From the NCBI GenBank assembly GCA_900769955.1, contig CAAGIP010000178.1:1-28718 (forward strand): a DNA stretch of 28,718 nucleotides, in the 5' to 3' direction. Numbering within the stretch: the first letter of the stretch is position 1; the number at the start of each line of letters is the position of its first letter. The notes beneath the pieces are model-generated. The model saw nothing but the letters and a program-made list of their open reading frames with translations, did not search any database and was not told the DNA's origin. A program made the translations under genes and the position numbers. This document shows positions 9,101 to 16,272 of this stretch, one piece after another. The stretch comes from Spirochaetia bacterium. GTDB taxonomy: Bacteria; Spirochaetota; Spirochaetia; Sphaerochaetales; Sphaerochaetaceae.

Positions 9101-9325
9101 CTCAATGTATTCGCACTTCAGCGGTTCGAGGAAGATGTGGTCGGCAATGCCCGGAGTCGTCATGACAGTTGCGGGGTTTGGGTTTATGAGGGAAACCTCG
9201 TAGCCTTCCTCCTTGAGTGCCCTTACGGCCTGGTTCCCGGAGTAGTCGAACTCACAGGCCTGACCGATTACGATCGGGCCTGAACCGATTACGAGAATAT
9301 GGTGTATGTCTGTTCTTGCCGGCAT
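6122..9325 (-). CDS. carB: Carbamoyl-phosphate synthase large subunit
   Basis: This 1067-residue cytosolic synthetase makes carbamoyl phosphate from bicarbonate, ATP and ammonia supplied by CarA, for pyrimidine and arginine synthesis. The two homologous ATP-grasp halves are both visible. The first has NRAEDRGEFK and GGMGGSIAE, and its GNVQFA-like NVQFALDPKTG segment. The second has DRTEDRGEFS and LGGRSMF and runs to IEVNPRASRTVPF. The C-terminal methylglyoxal-synthase-like regulatory domain (about 936-1067) contains YATKGTARD and VINTP, so allosteric control by nucleotides is expected. The length matches the bacterial norm (about 1060-1075). The ATG lies one base after the carA stop, with AAGGAG inside the end of carA, so the pair is coupled. 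Confidence 0.97.
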   Translation of the reverse strand: MPARTDIHHILVIGSGPIVIGQACEFDYSGNQAVRALKEEGYEVSLINPNPATVMTTPGIADHIFLEPLKCEYIEKIFQQVAPDAILSTMGGQSALNLTMELERKGILAKYGVKVIGASAEAINRAEDRGEFKRLVSELGLESAKSMIVHSLAEAEKVNETLPFPLIIRPSFTLGGMGGSIAENADEYLPLVERALEESPVHEVLIEESLIGWKEFEMEVMRDRRDNAIIVCSIENIDPMGVHTGDSITIAPSQTLSDRDYQRMRDASINILRAVGVDCGGSNVQFALDPKTGRMIVIEMNPRVSRSSALASKATGFPIARCSAKLAVGYTLDEVVNEITGQSVSCFEPALDYVAVKVPRFELEKFPLPVSALGTQMRSVGEALALGRTTAEALNKALRSAERKIEGLQEMKGDTETILRSAHPLRLEAAYTVIKREGEAAIERINKLTGFDPYFLYVLYEQSLLDKELEKGLTPELLKRAKENGMSDKRIALLSGVSADEVKEMRDRDDVHIAVHCVDTCAGETRAVTPYCYTTYGEADETEPLGEDGVIILASGPNRIGQGLEFDTCCTLSSLAYRHMGRKTIMVNSNPETVSTDFNTSDRLYISPLTAEEVTEIMRKEKCSRVVVQLGGQTPLNMAADLEKAGAHIVGTSLRSIDRTEDRGEFSALVKELGLRQPENRMGTSEDDVVRKAGEIGFPVLLRPSFVLGGRSMFIAYDTDGLKEFFATSGLDISPEAPVLVDQFLEDAFEYDLDALSDGEHVYIGGILQHIEAAGIHSGDSAAVFPPYKCRPEIITEMKEWTLKLARELKVQGLMNIQFAEKDGKLYIIEVNPRASRTVPFISKSSGVNLIEAAVNVWEGRDLVEQGLVRKGESIAEGRCIVGWAIKEAVFSFDRFVNVDPQLGPEMRSTGEVVGIGTTFGEAYAKSQAASGNLLPEKGRVVISVNRKDRKTIVPIARKLEELGFELYATKGTARDLFAEGILTNVVLKVRDGHPNIVDMIRHHKVDLVINTPMGFHSRRSDDDIRTEAMRNKIPYTTTTSAANAATLAIEFSRMREYIVRELRSKK

Positions 9326-9326
9326 A

Positions 9327-10418
9327 TCAGAGCTCCTTGAGGAAGATGTCGAAGATGTCCTTTCTGTCGTGGGGACCGGGAGAGGCCTCCGGATGGAACT
9401 GGACGCTCATGACGTTGAGTTTCCTCTGGACAAGGCCTTCAACGCTCTGGTCGTTGGCATTCCTGAGCCACACCTCGACTCCTTCGGGGAAGGATGACTC
9501 ATCGCTCATGAAGCCGTGGTTCTGGCTGGTCACGAAGGTTTTTCCGGTAAAGACGTCCAGTACGGGCTGGTTTCCGCCATGGTGGCCGAACTCCATTTTG
9601 ACAGTCCTTCCGCCGAGTGCGATCGTGATGAGCTGATGACCGAGACAGATACCGCGCACCGGGATTTTCCCGATACACTTTCTTATTTCCTTCACTGTTT
9701 CCTGCAGGTATGCAGGGTCTCCGGGACCGTTTGAGAGAAAGAGCATGTCAAAGCCCCTGTCAAGGACGTCCTCCGAAGTCCAGGTAGGCGGAAGCAGTGT
9801 GACACTGCATCCTCTCTTATAGAAATCCTCGATGATCGAGTACTTGATGCCGTAGTCTGCAACCGCAATATTGTAAGCGGGGTTTTCCGGTGCCTTCACG
9901 AAGCCTGTTCCGAGATCGGGATTGACTGTCTTCTCTTTCACTGCCGCCTCAGTTATCAGGTCGCGCTCAGTGATAAGGGGGAATGATTCAAGCATCGCAT
10001 CCGCCTTATCCTCATGACCTTCAGTATATATTATGCCGTTCTGGCTTCCGTGCTCCCTTATATGGATCGTCAGTGCCCTGGTGTCTATTCCTTCGATGAG
10101 TACACCGCCGTTTGATGTTATGTACTCTTCCAGAGACCGTTTCCCCTCGGGAAGCGGTCCTCTGTACAGCTTCTTTACAATAAGAGCAGCGGCTGAAATG
10201 CCACTGCTCTCATGTTCAGCTTCATCAACACCGTAGTTGCCGATGAGCGGATATGTCATGACGACCATCTGTCCGTTATATGACGGATCGGAGAGAATCT
10301 CGGGGTAGCCCGTCATGGAAGTGTTGAAAACTACTTCCCCCGCGACGGGTGAAATACATCCGTATGCGATGCCCTCGAATGTGGTTTTGTCCTTAAGTCT
10401 TAGATAAGCTTTCTGCAC
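9327..10418 (-). CDS. carA: Carbamoyl-phosphate synthase small subunit (glutaminase)
   Basis: CarA hydrolyses glutamine and channels ammonia to CarB. The N-terminal CPSase domain (AYLRLKDKTTFEG...) is followed by a class I glutamine amidotransferase domain. That domain carries the nucleophile cysteine in RGICLGHQLI (C258) and the His/Glu pair in QFHPEASPG (H342, E344). I place the start at the GTG at 10418 rather than the in-frame ATG at 10502. The GTG has AGAGGA five bases upstream, and the 363-residue product then begins exactly where other CarA proteins do. The extra 28 residues from the ATG are basic and unlike the family. The gene is coupled to carB, with a promoter candidate at 10448-10476. 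Confidence 0.96.
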   Translation of the reverse strand: MQKAYLRLKDKTTFEGIAYGCISPVAGEVVFNTSMTGYPEILSDPSYNGQMVVMTYPLIGNYGVDEAEHESSGISAAALIVKKLYRGPLPEGKRSLEEYITSNGGVLIEGIDTRALTIHIREHGSQNGIIYTEGHEDKADAMLESFPLITERDLITEAAVKEKTVNPDLGTGFVKAPENPAYNIAVADYGIKYSIIEDFYKRGCSVTLLPPTWTSEDVLDRGFDMLFLSNGPGDPAYLQETVKEIRKCIGKIPVRGICLGHQLITIALGGRTVKMEFGHHGGNQPVLDVFTGKTFVTSQNHGFMSDESSFPEGVEVWLRNANDQSVEGLVQRKLNVMSVQFHPEASPGPHDRKDIFDIFLKEL

Positions 10419-10447
10419 TTTCGTCCTCTTTGTCCAAATTGTCAGCA

Positions 10448-10476
10448 TATTATCAAAAATACTGCTTTTTCTGCAA
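10448..10476 (-). promoter_or_regulatory. Candidate sigma-70 promoter of carAB
   Basis: On the minus strand TTGCAG (10476-10471), a 17-base spacer and ATAATA (10453-10448) precede carA. A start point near 10441 supports the GTG start at 10418, because the longer reading frame from 10502 would begin upstream of this promoter. I saw no pyrimidine-responsive attenuator. Confidence 0.45.
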
Positions 10477-10535
10477 CATATTTTATAAAAATACAGCAAC
10501 ATGCAACAAAGATGGATATTTATGCAACAAAAGAC

Positions 10536-12455
10536 TCAATATCCGGCATCCGGTTCTGCCGCGGCTGATGCCAGAAAGTCGTTAACCCTTCTCCTGTTTT
10601 CCTCAATTGATGACCTGATATGATCTGCCAGAGCCCTGTCGGTACAATACACCATACAGCCTTTCATCGCCCGGGATAAAAGTGTCCTGTACGTGTTCCT
10701 GATTATCATATCAGCTTTGAGAAGAGCTTCCTTATCACCTTTCCGGCATAGTGTCACAAGTCCCTGAAGTGATTTGTCGGTTTTAGCCCTGGCTGAAAAG
10801 TCAGTGATTACCTTTCCGTTTTCATACCTGAGGTCATCGCCGATTATGACACCCGCATAACTGAATTCCAGTCCCTGGCTTGTGTGGATGCATCCGATCT
10901 GGTCAACTGAGTCCGGGTCTATCGCCCAGGTTTGCGTGTTGCTGAAGTTCCACTGGGCGTGAAAGGATGGCCCTATGACGATGTCATCCCTGCTGCCGTC
11001 CTTCTTCGATTCCCAGTTCCAGCAGTATCCGGCAAGCATCCTGGCCTTGTTGTCCCTGAGGTTCTTCTGTTTTATCACGGCCATCATCTCAGCCGGGTCA
11101 TCCGTGATCGTTATGTCGTAGTCATCGGGATCGAATGTGTAATAGCCGTGGGCTATGTCCAGAACATCATCAAGAAAGCTCATGTACCCGTCACTTCCGT
11201 TACACCTGAACTGGGAGTTAAGACGCCCCTGATGTATTTGGGCCCCCAGTTCTTCTGCATGGAAGGTTATTTCCGCAACCGATCCTATGTCGTAGGAGGT
11301 GATGAGCTGTCGCTCATCGATGAAGAATACCGATACCTTTGAGGCTTTTATGATTTCCTTTATCTGGTTTTCCCCTTCGTTATGGAACATGCCTGACTTC
11401 TCGTTGAGTCTGTGTGCTTCATCAACGAAGAGTGCATCAAAGGAGTTTTCCTTTGCGGTGACGAAGCCTCCTGATGAGAGGAAGAGTGATCTGATCGTTG
11501 CCTTTTTAAACCGGTCCTTTGCCAGCATGGCGGTATAAACGTTTCTTGGTGCCGCGTTTTTTGAAACATATGATGCATTCTTTCCTGCCTTTACCGCTTC
11601 AGCAAGGAGGTTTATGGCAAGCACGCTCTTTCCCGTACCGGGGCCTCCTTCGATTATGAAGACATGCTTTTCATCCGATATGCCAGTGCGTTTCACGTAA
11701 GCCATTATGTTTTCAAAGAAAACCTTCTGGTCGTCGATCATGATGAATTCCCTGCTTCCCTTCATGATTTTCGCAAGCACGTCCTGAAGGGATGCGGAAG
11801 GGCGGAGCCTGCCGTTGTCTATCCTTTCCATTATGGCACCTTCGGAAGGTTTCGTGACATGGTCCATGATGAAGTTCCTGAGTTTATCCCCGTATTCACG
11901 GAAGAAGAGTGGAGCCTGAGTTATCTCAGGATATATCTCGGTGTCATTGATCATGTCCCCGCTGAAGTATGTGTAGTTGTGGAGGTATGCGCAGGGAAAG
12001 AGGCTTATCCTGTCGTTTTCGATCGCCTCATTGTAGTTCTCAAGCGTGACTGCATAGGACCATGCCTGATAGGAAGGGTGGGCAACATAGCGCTCTCTTC
12101 CTCCGACGAATGTCTTAACCAGTTTCCTTTCCGTTTCAGGTGTGGCTTTTTCCCACTGCTTGAGCTCGACGATAACCACATTATCCCGGCCGTTCATGTC
12201 AGCTCCTGCCACTATGAGGTCGATGCGGCTTCCGCAGTTGGGAAGGCGGTATTCGGCGCAGACGGTAACGTAATCATCAATGCGGTCAGTATCCAGGACT
12301 GAAGCCATGCACTTCAGTGAGCTGTCCCACGCCTTTATTTCCGCTTTGTTTGCCCTACCGATGTGCTTCTCGTACTCATCCTTCACGGCATCAGCAATCC
12401 TGCCCGTACGGCAGTCTTTGATGAAATCCTTCTTTGTCGCCTTATAGATGATCAT
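10536..12455 (-). CDS. DUF2075 helicase with N-terminal PD-(D/E)XK-like nuclease region
   Basis: This 639-residue protein has two parts. The N-terminal part carries a nuclease-like pattern: D79 in SRIDLIV and E97-L-K99 in VVIVELKQW. The second part is a P-loop helicase-type region of the DUF2075 (Schlafen group 3-like) family. It has Walker A GGPGTGKS at 270-277, Walker B VDEAH at 344-348, FFIDERQL, an RCNGSDGY arginine segment, and motif VI-like CIHTSQGLEFSYAGVIIGDD near the end. Such proteins are predicted nucleic-acid-processing enzymes and occur in defence contexts, but the reaction is not established. The ATG has GGAGGG five bases upstream. The gene stands alone between the psp operon terminator and carA. 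Both active-site sets look complete. Confidence 0.85.
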   Translation of the reverse strand: MIIYKATKKDFIKDCRTGRIADAVKDEYEKHIGRANKAEIKAWDSSLKCMASVLDTDRIDDYVTVCAEYRLPNCGSRIDLIVAGADMNGRDNVVIVELKQWEKATPETERKLVKTFVGGRERYVAHPSYQAWSYAVTLENYNEAIENDRISLFPCAYLHNYTYFSGDMINDTEIYPEITQAPLFFREYGDKLRNFIMDHVTKPSEGAIMERIDNGRLRPSASLQDVLAKIMKGSREFIMIDDQKVFFENIMAYVKRTGISDEKHVFIIEGGPGTGKSVLAINLLAEAVKAGKNASYVSKNAAPRNVYTAMLAKDRFKKATIRSLFLSSGGFVTAKENSFDALFVDEAHRLNEKSGMFHNEGENQIKEIIKASKVSVFFIDERQLITSYDIGSVAEITFHAEELGAQIHQGRLNSQFRCNGSDGYMSFLDDVLDIAHGYYTFDPDDYDITITDDPAEMMAVIKQKNLRDNKARMLAGYCWNWESKKDGSRDDIVIGPSFHAQWNFSNTQTWAIDPDSVDQIGCIHTSQGLEFSYAGVIIGDDLRYENGKVITDFSARAKTDKSLQGLVTLCRKGDKEALLKADMIIRNTYRTLLSRAMKGCMVYCTDRALADHIRSSIEENRRRVNDFLASAAAEPDAGY

Positions 12456-12482
12456 ATCGTCCCTCCGGAAACGATATTAACA

Positions 12483-12513
12483 CAAAAATGAGTCCCCGCT
12501 CAGGAGGACTCAT
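12483..12513 (-). terminator. Rho-independent terminator of the psp operon
   Basis: ATGAGTCC (12488-12495) and GGACTCAT (12506-12513) form an 8-bp stem with a 10-base loop. On the minus strand the stem is followed immediately by a T-run (complement of 12483-12488). It begins five bases after the stop of the last DUF4097 gene, so it closes the pspA-to-DUF4097 operon and separates it from the DUF2075 gene. Confidence 0.85.
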
Positions 12514-12518
12514 GTGTC

Positions 12519-13238
12519 TTAGTTGATTTTTATGCTTCCGGATACCGTTTCTGCGTTTATTGTTCCGTAGGTACCGTTTTTCACGGTTCCTTTTCCCCCT
12601 CCATATGTTCCTGCATATGACCAGGATCCTGAAACGGATGAGAAATTCAGCGCGTAGTCATGCCCGTTTGAATTGATATCAATGCTGCCGCTTACGGAAT
12701 GCGTGTTTATGTTTTTCGCATTGGCTGAAAGTGATATGCTGCCGCTGACGCTCTCGGCCTTTACGGTGTTTTCCGTTTTGCTGTCAAAACTGATGCTGCC
12801 GCTTACGGTTTCGAGGGTTACCGAGTCAGCCCTTCCCATATCGGAGCCCCTGACGGAACCTGAAACGGAAGAAAGCTCCACCGTCTTAGCTGTCAGATCA
12901 TATGCTTCCAGGGATCCGGAAACGGTTTCCGCCTTTACCATGTCAAGATTGCGGGGAATCGTTACCGTAACTTTTTCAGCTCTGCGTGTTTCCGTCTTTC
13001 CGCCTGAAGCGAGGTACTCAGTCCTGCCGTCGATTTCAAGTCTGACCCTGTCAGTATCAGCTTCGGTTACGGTTACATCCGCAGATGATGCCTTCATCGT
13101 GAAGGTACTGCCCGAATATGAAAAACTGTCCCTTGCGAACACATCCCCGAAGGAACATGTCCTGAGTCCGACACCTATCCAAAGTGCCGCAAGTATGATT
13201 ATGAGAAGGACGATTGCCCTATTTGAAATCCTTAACAT
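12519..13238 (-). CDS. DUF4097-type membrane-anchored beta-repeat protein, third copy
   Basis: This 239-residue protein has one N-terminal transmembrane segment (AIVLLIIILAALWIGVGL) followed by an extracytoplasmic repeat region. The repeat SVSGS or TVSGS occurs seven times at about 15-25 residue spacing, the pattern of the DUF4097 (putative adhesin) beta-solenoid family also seen in B. subtilis YvlB and LiaG. It ends within one residue of the last rung (TVSGSIKIN). I chose the ATG at 13238, nine bases after AGGAGG; an upstream GTG at 13244 is only three bases from that site. The gene follows its paralogue directly and is the last in the psp operon. The function is unknown; position implies envelope stress. 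Confidence 0.8.
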   Translation of the reverse strand: MLRISNRAIVLLIIILAALWIGVGLRTCSFGDVFARDSFSYSGSTFTMKASSADVTVTEADTDRVRLEIDGRTEYLASGGKTETRRAEKVTVTIPRNLDMVKAETVSGSLEAYDLTAKTVELSSVSGSVRGSDMGRADSVTLETVSGSISFDSKTENTVKAESVSGSISLSANAKNINTHSVSGSIDINSNGHDYALNFSSVSGSWSYAGTYGGGKGTVKNGTYGTINAETVSGSIKIN

Positions 13239-13244
13239 TTTCAC

Positions 13245-14045
13245 TTACCTCCTGATCTTAATGTCCCCGGATATGCTTTTTGCCGAGATCGATCCGTCCG
13301 TTCCGGTTTCCGTGAAGGACCCTGTTCCTGATCTTCCTGATACTTCCCAGGAGCCTGATGTCGTGCTTGCTGTCACGGTCGGATGCTGGGTGCCGGTATA
13401 TCTTACGTGGATGTCACCGCTTGTAGTTGCGACAGATATGTCTGATGAATCCGTTTCGGCTTCCACATCCCCGCTGACGGATGCTGCATCGAGGTGCTTT
13501 CCCCTGAGCTCGGTGATTTCCACGTCCCCGCTTACGCTCTTCGCTTCCAGAGTGCCGCACATTATGTAAGTAAGCTTGACATTGCCGCTCACTGATTTTG
13601 CCTGAAGGTCTTCACACTTTATTTCCCTGGCATCGAGGTCTCCCGATACAAGCAGAAGCGAAACACTGTTAAGCGAGGAGGGGATGTAAAGGTCGATCTT
13701 CCTGACTTCCTTTGAATCCCTTGTGATCTCGGTTCCTTCCGTTATCGCGACTTCCTTTCCGTCAATTATTGCGAACGGGGGCTGATTGGTGGTCTTAACG
13801 GTCACATCCGCAGCCGGAGCATTCACCGTGAAGGAGCCTTTCTGGAGCAGGATTTTCGTTTCCCCGAGGTTTTTTAAAATCCTGTTGGTTATCCCGGGCT
13901 TCTGCTTTTCAAGGATGATCCAGATGGCAATGAGCGCCAGCAGGATCACGGCGAGGACAGAGAGGGGTTTGAAAGGCACGAAGTAGCTGATTAGTGCCAG
14001 TATAACTATAAGGGCCAGTATTGCCGGTTTTGATGCCCTGATCAT
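13245..14045 (-). CDS. DUF4097-type membrane protein, second copy
   Basis: This 266-residue protein starts with two hydrophobic segments (PAILALIVILALISYFV and LSVLAVILLALIAIWIIL), probably a hairpin or two membrane passes. A repeat domain follows with seven rungs of the form VSGD, VSGN, ISGD or TSGS. Its C-terminal cap (TTSGSWEVSG...GTDGSISAKSISGDIKI) is clearly homologous to the cap of the next gene (SVSGSWSYAG...GTYGTINAETVSGSIKI). The two are therefore tandem duplicates, although their membrane anchors differ. The ATG lies 12 bases from an AAGGAG inside the previous gene. It is the fifth gene of the psp operon; role inferred as extracytoplasmic, envelope-associated. Confidence 0.8.
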   Translation of the reverse strand: MIRASKPAILALIVILALISYFVPFKPLSVLAVILLALIAIWIILEKQKPGITNRILKNLGETKILLQKGSFTVNAPAADVTVKTTNQPPFAIIDGKEVAITEGTEITRDSKEVRKIDLYIPSSLNSVSLLLVSGDLDAREIKCEDLQAKSVSGNVKLTYIMCGTLEAKSVSGDVEITELRGKHLDAASVSGDVEAETDSSDISVATTSGDIHVRYTGTQHPTVTASTTSGSWEVSGRSGTGSFTETGTDGSISAKSISGDIKIRR

Positions 14046-14052
14046 TTTTCCA

Positions 14053-14805
14053 TCATTCTCCTTTTAAGATTTTCACCGCATTGCCTGTTTTAACTGAAAG
14101 TGATCTTTCCGCTTCATCACTGATGATTGCCTCATCAGCGGTGAGCTCACCTTCATGCTTCAGCCTGAGCGGTGTGTTCGTATATACGGTAATGGTCCCG
14201 TCAGTGCTTTCCAGCACCGTATCCCCTGACCTGATTTCAGCCAGGATATCTCCGGAGATGGTCTTTGCAGTCAGTGCCTTAGACCGGGTTCCAGTCACAT
14301 CGACGTTTCCTCCATCCGACTCAAGGATGAGATTTTCCGCGTACGAAGAACTTACTGAGATCTGTCCGTTCAGGGTTTTCAGCCTGACAGACTCAGCATC
14401 AAGCGAATCCGCATCGATCATTCCGTATGCCGTTTCCGCTGCAATGCTTCCTGCGCGGACCTGGCTGAGGAATATGTCCCCGCTGCCGCTTATTTCCATG
14501 ATTCCGGTGTTCTCCGGTATTGTTATAATCATCGGGGAAGGTGCCGTGAAACTGTATGTGTAGATCATGTCATCCGTGAGATACACAGTCTCATTGCGGC
14601 TTTTCAGTTCAGGATAACGTACATCTGAGGATTTTACGAAAACATCATTGGCGCCTGCCGTAACCGAAACTGAATCCCCTGCTTTCCTTACCGTCACATC
14701 GAAGGCAGTGTTCCCTTCCGGAGGAAAGAACCTCCTAATGAAGATCACTGCCACGATGATCACAGTCAGTATTATGAAGAATATCCTTTTAGGGGACTTA
14801 CTCAT
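14053..14805 (-). CDS. DUF4097-like membrane-anchored protein, first and most divergent copy
   Basis: This 250-residue protein has one N-terminal membrane anchor (IFFIILTVIIVAVIFI) after a basic stretch (MSKSPKR), so most of it should lie outside the cytoplasm. The repeat region is a degenerate form of the same beta-solenoid: SGSGDIFL, TAYGMIDA, TLNGQISV, SDGGNVDV, TISGDILA and STDGTITV at regular spacing. It ends NAVKILKGE. Its ATG overlaps the pspC stop as ATGA, so translation is coupled. Identification with DUF4097 rests on the repeat pattern, the anchor layout and its two neighbouring paralogues. Function unknown. Confidence 0.7.
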   Translation of the reverse strand: MSKSPKRIFFIILTVIIVAVIFIRRFFPPEGNTAFDVTVRKAGDSVSVTAGANDVFVKSSDVRYPELKSRNETVYLTDDMIYTYSFTAPSPMIITIPENTGIMEISGSGDIFLSQVRAGSIAAETAYGMIDADSLDAESVRLKTLNGQISVSSSYAENLILESDGGNVDVTGTRSKALTAKTISGDILAEIRSGDTVLESTDGTITVYTNTPLRLKHEGELTADEAIISDEAERSLSVKTGNAVKILKGE

Positions 14806-15203
14806 TTGTTTTCAGCGTTGAAACGGGCGTCCCAGTCCTTTTCCTTGTCGAACATCTCATTTTCCATTTCCTCAACCTTCTTCTTCAGGTTTTCGTACTC
14901 TGCCCTGAGATCCTCATTGCTCTTCTCCGGCTTTGCCTCACGGTATTCGGCGTCGGAAGCATCCTTGTAGATGTGTCCTTTGTCGTAATACTTTTTGAAG
15001 TTCTTCTGGTAGTCCTCTTCATTTGCCGGGAGGCAGAGGGCTACTATGAGGTATATGATGGCACCCGGGAAAAATCCGGTGAAAACCACCGCGAGAAACA
15101 CTATAAGCCTCACGGGATCCGCCGGGAGATCCCTCCACTCTGCCAGACCTGTCGCAACTCCGAGTATCTTGCCCCTTGGGCTTCTGTACCATCTTGATGT
15201 CAT
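14802..15203 (-). CDS. pspC: PspC-domain protein with C-terminal coiled coil
   Basis: The 133-residue product begins with a PspC domain (WYRSPRGKILGVATGLAEW... DPVRLIVFLAVVF) and two closely spaced membrane helices up to about residue 60 (FPGAIIYLIVALCLP). A charged tail predicted to form a coiled coil follows (EYENLKKKVEEMENEM). PspC is an inner-membrane partner of PspA/PspB in the phage-shock response. I chose the ATG at 15203, which lies one base after the preceding stop and seven bases after GGAGGAG. An in-frame ATG at 15221 has no ribosome site. The stop overlaps the next gene. Classical E. coli PspC is of similar size but with a different tail. Confidence 0.88.
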   Translation of the reverse strand: MTSRWYRSPRGKILGVATGLAEWRDLPADPVRLIVFLAVVFTGFFPGAIIYLIVALCLPANEEDYQKNFKKYYDKGHIYKDASDAEYREAKPEKSNEDLRAEYENLKKKVEEMENEMFDKEKDWDARFNAENK

Positions 15204-15204
15204 T

Positions 15205-15540
15205 TTATTTCTCCTCCCCATTCTGCTTTCTGCTTGCCATTATGGTATCTATGTTATCTATGCGTTCCTTAAGGTTCGCGATTCCCCTGATGAGCTCCTC
15301 CCTCTCATCAGCTTCCGTCATTACCGGTTCCTCTGAAGCTGAATCCTTCTTTTCCTTCCTGGCATTCTTCTTCAGATCCTTCCTGGACATCCTTGAGTAG
15401 GTTCCCGGAGCAACCCCGGCTCTCATCTCATCACGCCTGATGTCAGCTTCTATCTTACGTTTTTTAAGTTCAAATGCCTTTTCGATTGCAGTCAGTGCAA
15501 CAATGCCGAGCACAACGATCAATACTATCAGAACGGCCAT
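15205..15540 (-). CDS. PspB-like small inner-membrane protein
   Basis: The 111-residue product has one N-terminal membrane helix (AVLIVLIVVLGIVALTAIEKAF), then a basic linker and a C-terminal amphipathic segment (EREELIRGIANLKERIDNIDTIM). E. coli PspB has the same layout, and its tail (KRMRERIQALESIL) resembles the NLKERIDNIDTIM stretch here. The position between pspA and pspC is also that of pspB. It is longer than PspB (74 aa) because of the linker, so I give no gene symbol. The ATG at 15540 overlaps the pspA stop by one base, with AAGGAAGGA upstream; a GTG at 15543 is an alternative. Likely role: a membrane partner that relieves PspA inhibition of PspF (inference). Confidence 0.65.
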   Translation of the reverse strand: MAVLIVLIVVLGIVALTAIEKAFELKKRKIEADIRRDEMRAGVAPGTYSRMSRKDLKKNARKEKKDSASEEPVMTEADEREELIRGIANLKERIDNIDTIMASRKQNGEEK

Positions 15541-16178
15541 CACATCCTTCCTTTCTTGAGAGCCTCAAGCTCTTTCTCGATCTCGTCCTGCTCCTCCAGA
15601 TCCCGGAACTTATCGGCAGTGGACTTTGAAGGTCTGTTCAGTTCGTTTTCCGCATTGATCCTGTCAATGATCGATTCAAGATCGTCGAAGTGGCTTTCCG
15701 TATTCCTCTTAAGCCTCTCGTTTGCCAGTGCCTCAGCTTCGGCAGCCCTTGCTTTTTCCTGCAGGCTCTTAAGCTTCAGCTTTGCCTGTGAGAGCTTTTC
15801 TTCCAGCTGGTTGATCTCGGCCTTTGACTGATCGATGATCTCTGCGTAGGAGGAAAGATCCTTCATCATGGAAGAAAGTGTTTCAAGTTCCTTCTTCTTC
15901 TCGATCAGGGCATCCCTTGCCAGATCATCCCGGCCCTTATCAACCGCAAGCTCAGCCCTTGACTGCCAGCGGCTGATGAGGGCCTTCTGCTCTTCAATCT
16001 TACGCTCCAGTCTGATGCGGGATGCCATGCGTGCCGCACAGTTGCTCTTGAGCTCGATCAGTGTGTCTTCCATCTCCTGCATCATCAGCTTAAGCATCTT
16101 CTCAGGATCCTCTGCCTTATCAAGCAGGGCGTTTATGTTCGCATTGACTATGTCCTTAAACCTGGAAAAAACTCCCAT
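15540..16178 (-). CDS. pspA: Phage shock protein A (PspA/IM30/Vipp1 family)
   Basis: This 212-residue, almost wholly helical protein starts MGVFSRFKDIVNANINALLDKAEDPEKML, the diagnostic amphipathic N-terminus of PspA. Long coiled coils follow (about 25-170), such as SQAKLKLKSLQEKARAAEAEA. PspA acts in the cytoplasm, binding stressed inner membrane as an ESCRT-III-like scaffold and inhibiting the activator PspF. Length is usual (about 220). The ATG has GGAGGA four bases upstream. It is the first gene of the operon and lies 31 bases downstream of the predicted sigma-54 start site. The divergent neighbour is pspF, as in E. coli. Confidence 0.95.
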   Translation of the reverse strand: MGVFSRFKDIVNANINALLDKAEDPEKMLKLMMQEMEDTLIELKSNCAARMASRIRLERKIEEQKALISRWQSRAELAVDKGRDDLARDALIEKKKELETLSSMMKDLSSYAEIIDQSKAEINQLEEKLSQAKLKLKSLQEKARAAEAEALANERLKRNTESHFDDLESIIDRINAENELNRPSKSTADKFRDLEEQDEIEKELEALKKGRM

Positions 16179-16220
16179 ATGTTCCTCCGAATATCTTTCA
16201 GTTTGTCACGGTAACTGTAA

Positions 16221-16236
16221 GCAGGAAACGTGCCAA
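16221..16236 (-). promoter_or_regulatory. Sigma-54 (RpoN) promoter of the psp operon
   Basis: On the minus strand TTGGCACG (16236-16229) is followed by TTTC and CTGCT (16224-16220). This matches the sigma-54 consensus YTGGCACG-N4-TTGCW with a single mismatch, and the GG to GC spacing is exact. Transcription should start near 16209, about 31 bases before the pspA ATG. The activator gene, pspF, is divergently placed directly upstream. Confidence 0.85.
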
Positions 16237-16249
16237 CCTTTCGGTAGTT

Positions 16250-16272
16250 CTTATAATACATTATATGTTAAG
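16250..16272. promoter_or_regulatory. pspF -10 region and AT-rich dyad (possible PspF site)
   Basis: TATAAT (16252-16257) lies on the plus strand upstream of pspF, but I see no good -35 box. It sits in an imperfect 23-base dyad bounded by CTTA and TAAG. The dyad is about 15 bases upstream of the psp sigma-54 promoter, in the interval where E. coli PspF binds and represses its own gene. The binding role is inference. Confidence 0.35.

Noticed and set aside
10419..10502. N-terminal extension of CarA from the ATG at 10502
   Set aside because: The 28 extra residues do not resemble CarA, include the predicted promoter, and the GTG at 10418 has a good ribosome site.
11664..12302. 212-codon plus-strand frame inside the DUF2075 gene
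   Set aside because: It lies entirely antisense to conserved helicase and nuclease motifs and has no recognisable domain or ribosome site.
12673..13569. Long plus-strand open frame (298 codons) antisense to two DUF4097 genes
   Set aside because: It is the mirror of repetitive Ser/Val/Gly-rich coding sequence, crosses a gene boundary and has no family features. The minus-strand genes have anchors, repeats and ribosome sites.
15204..15221. Upstream ATG start for PspC
   Set aside because: It lies inside the preceding gene without a ribosome site, while the ATG at 15203 has GGAGGAG at seven bases and follows the stop by one base.
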